Of a stretch of 64,000 nucleotides of DNA, positions 30,666-36,647 are shown one piece after another. Below the pieces are notes generated by a model. That model did not search any database. It saw only the letters and a program-made list of their open reading frames with translations, and was not told the origin of the DNA. The first letter of the stretch is position 1; each line of letters starts with the position of its first letter. Origin of the DNA: Demequina sp. NBRC 110055 (GTDB lineage Bacteria; Actinomycetota; Actinomycetes; Actinomycetales; Demequinaceae); NCBI RefSeq assembly GCF_002090135.1, contig NZ_BBRL01000004.1, forward strand, positions 1,178,001-1,242,000, read 5' to 3'. Both the position numbers and the translations under genes were made by a program.

Positions 30666-30932
30666 ATGGCCGATGCCCTGACCGTCGACATCGTCGCGCC
30701 GGACCACGTGATGTGGTCCGGCTCGGCGAGCCGCGTTATCGCGCCGTCCGTCGAGGGTGAGATCGGTCTGCTCGCCAACCACGAGCCGATCCTCTCGATC
30801 CTCAAGGCCGGCACGATCCGCGTGACCAGCGACAACGAGAAGCACGAGTTCCCCGTCACGGGTGGTTTCGTGTCGTTCGACCACAACACGATCACCATCG
30901 TCGCCGACCCCGTGGTGCCCGACGAGGACTGA
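30666..30932 (+). CDS. atpC: ATP synthase F1 subunit epsilon (short form)
   Basis: 88 residues, covering only the N-terminal beta-sandwich domain (VDIVAPDHVMWSG ... GGFVSFDHNTITIVAD). The C-terminal helical hairpin that inhibits hydrolysis in E. coli epsilon (about 138 residues) is absent. Short epsilon subunits occur in several actinobacteria. Here inhibition by an extended C-terminus cannot operate. It is the last gene of the operon. Confidence 0.94.
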   Translation: MADALTVDIVAPDHVMWSGSASRVIAPSVEGEIGLLANHEPILSILKAGTIRVTSDNEKHEFPVTGGFVSFDHNTITIVADPVVPDED

Positions 30933-30948
30933 TCCGGTTTTTTGTGAG

Positions 30949-30975
30949 GGGCCGCCCGGCGATGCCGGGCGGCCC
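30949..30975 (+). terminator. Terminator of the ATP synthase operon
   Basis: GGGCCGCCCGGC, GAT loop, GCCGGGCGGCCC: a 12-bp perfect stem followed by TTT, 16 bases after the atpC stop. Confidence 0.85.
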
Positions 30976-31030
30976 TTTGCATGCCCTCTGCGCTGCCTCG
31001 TGAGAGGGCTGGCCCCGGGTCTGAAGCCCC

Positions 31031-31036
31031 TATCCT
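31031..31036 (+). promoter_or_regulatory. -10 box for a leaderless nucS transcript
   Basis: TATCCT ends seven bases before the GTG start of nucS, and there is no Shine-Dalgarno. The spacing suggests transcription begins at the start codon. Confidence 0.5.
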
Positions 31037-31043
31037 GGTGGGC

Positions 31044-31739
31044 GTGAGAGTTGTGATCGCCCGCTGCGCCGCCCGCTACTCCGGAAGGCTCAGCGCGCAC
31101 CTGCCGTTGGCAACGAGGGCAATCATGCTCAAGGCCGATGGCTCGGTGCTGCTGCACTCGGACGGCGGGTCCTACAAGCCGCTGAACTGGATGGGCCCGC
31201 CGTGCACCACGCGCGAGGTCGCGCCGTCCGAGGCGCAGACGGAGGCCGGCGTCGAGGCCGTCTGGACGGTTCAGCACGACAAGACCGACGACCGCCTCGA
31301 GATCGAGATTTACGAGGTGCTCGCCGACACCCAACATGACCTAGGCGTCGACCCCGGGCTCATCAAGGACGGCGTCGAGGCACACCTTCAGGAGCTGCTC
31401 GCGGAGCAGATCGCCCTGCTCGGTGACGGTCACACGCTGGTCAGGCGCGAGTACATGACGGCGATCGGCCCTGTCGACATCCTCGCGAAGTCGCCCTCGG
31501 GCGGCTCCGTCGCGGTCGAAATCAAGCGCCGCGGCGAGATCGACGGCGTGGAGCAGCTCACGCGCTACCTCGAACTGATGAACCGCGACCCGTTGCTGAG
31601 CCCCGTCGAGGGCGTGTTCGCCGCGCAGGAGATTAAGCCCCAGGCGCGCGTGCTGGCCCAGGATCGGGGGATTCGCTGCCTGATTCTCGACTACGACGCG
31701 ATGCGCGGCGCCGAGGACCCCACCACGCGCCTGTTCTAG
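31044..31739 (+). CDS. nucS: Mismatch-specific endonuclease NucS/EndoMS
   Basis: A 231-residue nuclease that cleaves both strands at mismatches. It serves as the non-canonical mismatch repair enzyme in actinobacteria, which lack MutS/MutL. The catalytic motif is visible in [11 protein letters not shown] and [20 protein letters not shown] (Asp, Glu, Lys, Gln). The C-terminus TTRLF resembles the beta-clamp-binding tail known for this family. GTG 31044 is preferred; it matches the family N-terminus (VRVVIARC) and the -10 box position. Its stop overlaps that of the convergent esterase within CTAG. Confidence 0.94.
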   Translation: MRVVIARCAARYSGRLSAHLPLATRAIMLKADGSVLLHSDGGSYKPLNWMGPPCTTREVAPSEAQTEAGVEAVWTVQHDKTDDRLEIEIYEVLADTQHDLGVDPGLIKDGVEAHLQELLAEQIALLGDGHTLVRREYMTAIGPVDILAKSPSGGSVAVEIKRRGEIDGVEQLTRYLELMNRDPLLSPVEGVFAAQEIKPQARVLAQDRGIRCLILDYDAMRGAEDPTTRLF

Positions 31740-32509
31740 GTCGCCAACAGAGGGTCGAGCCAGTCCAAGACCCGCGGGATCTGCTCGTCCCATGCGGGCC
31801 AGTCGTGGGCGCCGGGGGACTCCGAGTACTCCAGCCCCAGCCCGGCCTCGTCGCAGGCCCGCGCGAACGTGCGGCTCTCTTCAAGCAGGAAGTCCTCCGT
31901 GCCGCACCAGGCCCACAGACGCGGCACCGCGGCGGGGGAGGACGCGCGTGCCAGTGCGACGACGTCCTCGCCCGCCTCTCGTGCCGCCTGAGGGGAGCCG
32001 AAGGTGCGGCGCCATTCCTCGGGCGCCAGGTTCGGCTTGGCCGTGACGTCGAGGCCGCCGGAGAGGCTTGCGGCGGCCGCGTAGCGGTCGGGGTAGGAAA
32101 GCGCGGCCTTCATGGCTCCGTAGCCGCCCATCGACAGTCCCGCGATGAACGTGTCCTCGCGCCGAGTCGACAGGGGGAAGAAGGCCTGCATCGCCCGCGG
32201 GAGCTCGTCGACCAGGAAGTCGCGATAGCGGTAGCCGTCGGCCTGGTTGGCGTAATACGACCGGTGGACCGCGGGCATCACGACCGCGAGGCGTCTATGC
32301 GCCACATACCGTTCGAGCGCGGTGTATCGGGTCCACGACGAATCGTCCTGAGAGAGCCCGTGCAACAGGTACAACACGGGGAGCGTGGCGCCGGGCGGGC
32401 CGGGCGCGGCCGGGACGCCTGCCTCCGTCGCGGGCTCGGGCAACAGCACCGTGGCGGTCGTCGACAAGCCAAGCGTGTCGGAAAAGAACCGGCAGGTAAG
32501 CAGCGCCAT
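31736..32509 (-). CDS. Alpha/beta hydrolase of the esterase D / S-formylglutathione hydrolase-like family
   Basis: A 257-residue serine hydrolase. The oxyanion region [14 protein letters not shown] precedes the nucleophile elbow [11 protein letters not shown] (Ser near 122). The Asp and His are probably in [10 protein letters not shown] and [12 protein letters not shown]. The family covers acetyl-xylan/feruloyl esterases and mycolyltransferase-like enzymes. No signal peptide is seen, so it is probably cytoplasmic. ATG 32509 follows GGAGGT at a 5-base spacing. It is divergent from the beta-glucosidase gene and may serve sugar-ester processing. Confidence 0.87.
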   Translation of the reverse strand: MALLTCRFFSDTLGLSTTATVLLPEPATEAGVPAAPGPPGATLPVLYLLHGLSQDDSSWTRYTALERYVAHRRLAVVMPAVHRSYYANQADGYRYRDFLVDELPRAMQAFFPLSTRREDTFIAGLSMGGYGAMKAALSYPDRYAAAASLSGGLDVTAKPNLAPEEWRRTFGSPQAAREAGEDVVALARASSPAAVPRLWAWCGTEDFLLEESRTFARACDEAGLGLEYSESPGAHDWPAWDEQIPRVLDWLDPLLAT

Positions 32510-32681
32510 AGGTGACCTCCTGACGGCAGTCTGCCAGGAGCATCGGCCGTCGGGAAGGGCCGGGCCGCCGCGCGTGGTGCGGGCGATCGATAGATTGACC
32601 GCGCGGCAGGTGCGCCCCGCGAGGCGGAAGCCGCGCGGACGGGCGACTACCGCATCAGCCCTACCGACTGGTAGAAAATCG

Positions 32682-32700
32682 CGAAACGTTTCGTTAGACT
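32682..32700 (+). promoter_or_regulatory. LacI-type operator and -10 box of the beta-glucosidase gene
   Basis: CGAAACGTTTCG (32682-32693) is a perfect 12-bp palindrome with a central CG, the form favoured by LacI-family regulators. It is followed directly by TTAGACT; TAGACT (32695-32700) ends seven bases before ATG 32708. A repressor bound here would block the promoter. The regulator gene is not adjacent. Confidence 0.65.
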
Positions 32701-32707
32701 GGATCGC

Positions 32708-34174
32708 ATGACAACGACGCCTGCGAAGTTCCCCGACGGCTTCCTCCTTGGAGCCGCGACCGCCTCCTATCAGATCGAGGGCGGTGCCCACGAGGGCGGC
32801 CGCGGCCTGTCGATCTGGGACACCTTCTGCGCCACCCCCGACAAGGTCGTGGGCGGTGACAACGGTGACGTGGCTTGTGATCACTTCCACCGCTGGGAAG
32901 AGGACATCGACATGATGGCCGAGCTGGGTCTGGAGGCGTACCGCTTCTCGATCGCCTGGCCGCGCGTGCAGCCGGGCGGCACCGGCGAGTTCAACGCGGA
33001 GGGCATCGCGTTCTACCGCGGCATCGTCGATCGCCTGAAGGACAAGGGCATCACGCCCCTCATCACGCTGTACCACTGGGACCTTCCCCAGGAGCTCGAG
33101 GACAACGGCGGCTGGCTCAGCCGTGACACCGTCGACGCCTTCGTGCCCTACGCCGTCCGGATGGTCGAGGAGTTCGGCGCGGACGTCGAGATGTGGACCA
33201 CCTTCAACGAGCCGTGGGTCAGCTCGTTCGTGGGCTACGGCGCCGGCGCGCACGCCCCGGGCCACGCCGACGACGTCGAGGCACTCACGGCGGCGCACCA
33301 CCTGAACCTCGCGCACGCTCGCGCGTACGACGCGATGAAGGCCGTCAACGCCGACATCCAGATCGGTCTGGTCAACAACTGCCACACGCCGCGCCCCTGG
33401 GACCCGTCCAACCCCAAGGATCTCGCTGCCGCCGCGCACATCGACGCGCTGGCCAACACCTTCTTCCACGAGCCCTTCATCCAGGGCACCTACCCCGCGG
33501 TGCTGAAGCCCAACACGGCCCACCTCACCGACTGGGGGTTCGTACACGACGGTGACCTGGAGGAGATGAAGGGCCGCATCGACTGGTTCGGCGTCAACTA
33601 CTACGCGTCGCACCTGGTGCGCCACAACGCCCACAAGGCCGCGGCTCAGTCCGAGCTCGCGACCCTCGCGGACGGGCACAAGGCCGGCGCCAACTCGCCG
33701 TGGCCCGGCGACGAGGAGATCGAGTTCATGCCGCTCACGGGCAAGCACACCGCGATGGGCTGGAACGTCGACCCCTCCGCGCTGCACGCCCACCTGCTGA
33801 AGACCTACCGCGAGACGGGCAAGCCGCTGTACGTCACCGAGAACGGCTCGGCGTGGGACGACGTGGTGGACGCCGACGGCCGCGTGCGCGACACCGACCG
33901 CATCGAGTACTTCGAGGGCCACCTGGACGCCGTGCTGAAGGCCGTCGCCGAGGGCGCGGACGTCCGCGGCTACATGGCCTGGTCGCTCATGGATAACTTC
34001 GAGTGGGCGCAGGGCTACGCCAAGCGCTTCGGCATCGTGCGGGTCGACTACAACACCCTCGAGCGTCGCTGGAAGGACTCGGCGTACTACTACCGCGAGG
34101 TGCTGCGCCGCCGCGAGGTGGTCCCCGCCGCGGAGGCGGACGCGCTCGCCGACACCCCGCCGCGCCACTTCTAG
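32708..34174 (+). CDS. GH1 family beta-glucosidase
   Basis: A 488-residue cytoplasmic beta-glycosidase. The N-terminal GH1 signature FPDGFLLGAATASYQIEGG is intact. The acid/base Glu lies in TTFNEPW near residue 168 and the nucleophile in YVTENGSAW near 377. The reaction is retaining hydrolysis of beta-glucosides such as cellobiose. Some members also act on galactosides or fucosides. The gene is monocistronic under a LacI-type operator and apparently leaderless. There is no signal peptide. Confidence 0.95.
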   Translation: MTTTPAKFPDGFLLGAATASYQIEGGAHEGGRGLSIWDTFCATPDKVVGGDNGDVACDHFHRWEEDIDMMAELGLEAYRFSIAWPRVQPGGTGEFNAEGIAFYRGIVDRLKDKGITPLITLYHWDLPQELEDNGGWLSRDTVDAFVPYAVRMVEEFGADVEMWTTFNEPWVSSFVGYGAGAHAPGHADDVEALTAAHHLNLAHARAYDAMKAVNADIQIGLVNNCHTPRPWDPSNPKDLAAAAHIDALANTFFHEPFIQGTYPAVLKPNTAHLTDWGFVHDGDLEEMKGRIDWFGVNYYASHLVRHNAHKAAAQSELATLADGHKAGANSPWPGDEEIEFMPLTGKHTAMGWNVDPSALHAHLLKTYRETGKPLYVTENGSAWDDVVDADGRVRDTDRIEYFEGHLDAVLKAVAEGADVRGYMAWSLMDNFEWAQGYAKRFGIVRVDYNTLERRWKDSAYYYREVLRRREVVPAAEADALADTPPRHF

Positions 34175-34272
34175 GCAGGCGAGTGGGCCGGCCGCCACAC
34201 CGGCAGCCGCGCGGGTAGCCACACCGGCAGCCCCGCCGGTGGCCAGCGCTCCGCGCGCATGAGTGACGCATC

Positions 34273-34329
34273 GACGGGCCTGACTGCAGAAATCTGCACT
34301 CAGGCCCGTCGTGCTGTCATCTGACGGGC
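34273..34329. repeat. 57-bp two-hairpin element, copy 1
   Basis: Three heptamers are spaced GACGGGC, 24 bases, GCCCGTC, 12 bases, GACGGGC. The 24-base segment is itself a hairpin (CTGA..TGCAGA/TCTGCA..TCAG). It lies about 100 bases after the beta-glucosidase stop. A copy of identical length and layout occurs at 62736-62792 in the opposite orientation. Confidence 0.7.
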
Positions 34330-34376
34330 CCGACGGACGCGTGGGCATCAACGCGAGGCGCCTTCCGAGCCGCCCG

Positions 34377-34382
34377 TAGACT
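34377..34382 (+). promoter_or_regulatory. -10 box of an apparently leaderless gene
   Basis: TAGACT ends seven bases before ATG 34390, with no Shine-Dalgarno between. Spacing and sequence match the beta-glucosidase promoter. Confidence 0.5.
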
Positions 34383-34389
34383 GGGCCGC

Positions 34390-34701
34390 ATGCCCAAGTC
34401 CCGCCGCTCGCGCAAGCGTCCGTACGGGCAGCCGCACGAGGAGTTGGACGTCGAGCGGCTCTCGGGGAGCATGGGCGGCCGGCGCGAAAGGGGCCCCGGC
34501 GGCGAGGAGTACCTCGTCGCGACCCCGCGGCCCAGCGAGAAGACCTACACGTGCCCCGGCTGCTCGCAGGAGATCGACGGCCAGAGCGTGCACGTGGTCG
34601 CGTGGCCCGCGGACGGACTCTTCGGACCAGACGCCGCCGCGGCCCAGCGCCGCCACTGGCACACGCACTGTTGGAACACGTTCGGGAGGACACGTGGCTG
34701 A
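34390..34701 (+). CDS. Small putative zinc-binding protein
   Basis: 103 residues. The first 35 residues are very basic (MPKSRRSRKRPYGQPH). A single C55xxC58 pair and a His/Cys cluster (H89-W-H-T-H-C94) follow, and together they could bind one zinc ion. Comparable small proteins are conserved in actinobacteria without known function. The stop overlaps the start of the next hydrolase gene by eight bases, so the two are co-translated. Confidence 0.75.
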   Translation: MPKSRRSRKRPYGQPHEELDVERLSGSMGGRRERGPGGEEYLVATPRPSEKTYTCPGCSQEIDGQSVHVVAWPADGLFGPDAAAAQRRHWHTHCWNTFGRTRG

Positions 34702-35479
34702 CGACGCCGCCCAGACCAGCGACCACGCGAGCGAGGCCCCGGCCGCTGGCATGGAGGAGATCCGTGCCATGACCGTGCTGCCCGCCACGCGCGAGCACAT
34801 CACGCTGACCACGGAAGACGGCCTCACGCTGGTGGGTGAACTGGCGTTGCCGCCGGACGGTCGCCCACCCGTCGCCACCCTCGTCACCCTGCACCCGCTG
34901 CCCACGCACGGCGGCTTCATGGACTCCCACGTGTACCGCAAGGCCGCCTGGCGCCTGCCGTACCTCGCGGACATCGCCGTGCTGCGCTTCAACACCCGCG
35001 GCACCCACTCGCCCCGAGGAACCTCGGAGGGAGAGTTCGGCGAGGGCGTCACCGAGGCCGCCGACCTGCGCGCGGCCGTCGCCTTTGCCGTCGAGCGCGG
35101 GCTGCCGCGCCGGTGGCTCGTGGGCTGGTCGTTCGGCACGGAGCTCGCCCTCATGCACGGCGCCGACCAGGACGTCGAGGGCGCGATTCTGCTCAGTCCG
35201 CCCCTGCACCGCGCCCAGCCCGACGACCTCGAGCGCTGGGCCGCGACCGGCCGCCCCGTCACGGCGCTCGTGCCGGAGCTCGACGACTTCCTGCAACCCG
35301 ACGAGGCACGCGAGCGGTTTGCGCCGCTAGCCCAGCTCGACCTCATCGCGGTCGAGGGCGCGAAACACCTGTGGGTCGGGGAGAAGTACGTCAGACTGGT
35401 GCTCGACGCCATCGTCGACCGAGTCGCCCCTGGTGTCGCGCCGCTGCCCACCGCCGTCCCAAGCGAGGTGCTCGCATGA
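34694..35479 (+). CDS. Alpha/beta hydrolase
   Basis: A 261-residue hydrolase of the short dienelactone-hydrolase/esterase type. LVTLHPLPTHGG is the oxyanion region and GWSFGTELA the nucleophile elbow (Ser near 144). A His is available in EGAKHLWVGEKYV. The GTG start overlaps the zinc-protein gene, and the first ~25 residues are unlike the family. ATG codons at 34751 or 34769 are alternative starts. The ATGA overlap with the next hydrolase shows a three-gene operon. The substrate is unknown. Confidence 0.82.
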   Translation: MADDAAQTSDHASEAPAAGMEEIRAMTVLPATREHITLTTEDGLTLVGELALPPDGRPPVATLVTLHPLPTHGGFMDSHVYRKAAWRLPYLADIAVLRFNTRGTHSPRGTSEGEFGEGVTEAADLRAAVAFAVERGLPRRWLVGWSFGTELALMHGADQDVEGAILLSPPLHRAQPDDLERWAATGRPVTALVPELDDFLQPDEARERFAPLAQLDLIAVEGAKHLWVGEKYVRLVLDAIVDRVAPGVAPLPTAVPSEVLA

Positions 35480-36216
35480 CCGGAACCCCCATCGTCTTCC
35501 TCAACGCCTTCCCCGTCGACCGCGCACAGTGGGAGGGGCTGCTGTCCGTCCTCGGCTCCGACGTCCGCGGCGACGTGATCACCTTCGACATGCCCGGCAT
35601 CGGCGAGATGCCACTCCCGGACGACGAGCCGAGCCTCGAGCTGATCGCCGACGCCGCCGTGCTGGCCATGCGCGAGGCGACCGGCGAGGACAAGGCGCAC
35701 TGGATCGGCTGTTCCATGGGCGGCTACGTCGCCATGGCGGTCGTCGAGAGGCATCCCGATGCCGTGGCCGGCCTTGGCCTCATCGCCACCAAGGCGCTCG
35801 CGGACACCGAGGAGGCGGCCGCTAAGCGCCGCGCGCTCGCGGACGCCGTCGAGCATCGCGACAGCGTCGAGGACGCCGCCACGATGGCCGAGGGTCTCAT
35901 CGGCACCGAGGGAGCGCGCCGCGAGGAGCTCGTCGAATGGGTGGCCCGCAACATCGCCCGCCACCACGGCGAGGGGGTCGCGTGGGGTCAGAGGGCGATG
36001 GCGGAGCGGCCCGACCGCACCGAGGTGTTGCGTTCCGTGGATGGCCCGGCCGTGGTGATCGCGGGGGAGAAGGACGCCGTGGTGCCGCGCGAGGCTATTG
36101 ACGCGATGGCCGAGGCGCTCGGCGTGGAGCCCGTCGTCATCGAGGGTGTGGGGCACCTGGCCGCGTTCGAGGACCCGGCCGCGGTGGCCAGGGCCCTCGC
36201 CCCGCTGCTCGTGTAG
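35476..36216 (+). CDS. Alpha/beta hydrolase
   Basis: A 246-residue alpha/beta-fold hydrolase. NAFPVDRAQWEGLL forms the oxyanion strand, GCSMGGYVAM holds the Ser nucleophile (near 78), and AGEKDAVVP and GVGHLAAFEDP carry Asp and His. The cap domain lies at about 105-170. It resembles 3-oxoadipate enol-lactonase and peroxidase-like members. The catabolic context is missing, so no substrate is assigned. ATG 35476 overlaps the previous stop (ATGA). Confidence 0.85.
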   Translation: MTGTPIVFLNAFPVDRAQWEGLLSVLGSDVRGDVITFDMPGIGEMPLPDDEPSLELIADAAVLAMREATGEDKAHWIGCSMGGYVAMAVVERHPDAVAGLGLIATKALADTEEAAAKRRALADAVEHRDSVEDAATMAEGLIGTEGARREELVEWVARNIARHHGEGVAWGQRAMAERPDRTEVLRSVDGPAVVIAGEKDAVVPREAIDAMAEALGVEPVVIEGVGHLAAFEDPAAVARALAPLLV

Positions 36217-36222
36217 GCGCCG

Positions 36223-36642
36223 CTAACTCCAGGAGTTTCCCGCCTCGAGGCGCTGCTGCAGGGCCTGGCGCATGGGCATGGACTCGCCGTCTCGCCCGCC
36301 CTTGCCCAATTCGAGCGGCGGCTCGGCCGGCGGCACCTGAGCGCCGCTCAGGCGCCCGCGCAGGCTCGACGGCACCGAGAGCACGTAGAACTCGCCGTCG
36401 ACGCCGACCGCGACCGAGCGATCGTGCTTGAGGTACCAGCCGGTGAGATCCGTGCGGTAGCGGGCCTTCCCGTCATACGTGCGCGCCGTGAGCCGCTCGG
36501 GCTCGACGCCCGCCGCGACGGCATCGGCCACGAACTCGCGCACGAGCGCCGCCGCCTGCGCCACCTCGGCTAGCCGACGCCGCTCCATGGCGTCGGCCTG
36601 CGCGAGGCGGCGGTAGGTGGCGTCGTCGCGAGAGGCGTCCAC
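36223..36642 (-). CDS. Uncharacterised protein downstream of the hendecad coiled-coil gene
   Basis: A 139-residue soluble protein that I do not recognise. It begins MDASRDDATYRRLAQADAME, with an N-terminal helical part (to about 45). A beta-rich middle follows (YDGKARYRTDLTGWYLKHD, VAVGVDGEFYVLSVP), then a Pro-rich link and a short C-terminal helix. The middle segment resembles small domains that bind or sense a ligand, but no motif is decisive. The GTG start is five bases after the coiled-coil gene stop, so the two are co-transcribed and may act together. It ends six bases from the convergent hydrolase. Confidence 0.75.
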   Translation of the reverse strand: MDASRDDATYRRLAQADAMERRRLAEVAQAAALVREFVADAVAAGVEPERLTARTYDGKARYRTDLTGWYLKHDRSVAVGVDGEFYVLSVPSSLRGRLSGAQVPPAEPPLELGKGGRDGESMPMRQALQQRLEAGNSWS

Positions 36643-36647
36643 AGGGG

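Noticed and set aside
31736-35296. A 3.5-kb open frame on the minus strand
   Set aside because: Only the first 774 bases (31736-32509) encode a recognisable protein with a ribosome-binding site. The rest is antisense to the GH1 gene and two hydrolase genes and reads as Arg/Gly/Ala-rich shadow.
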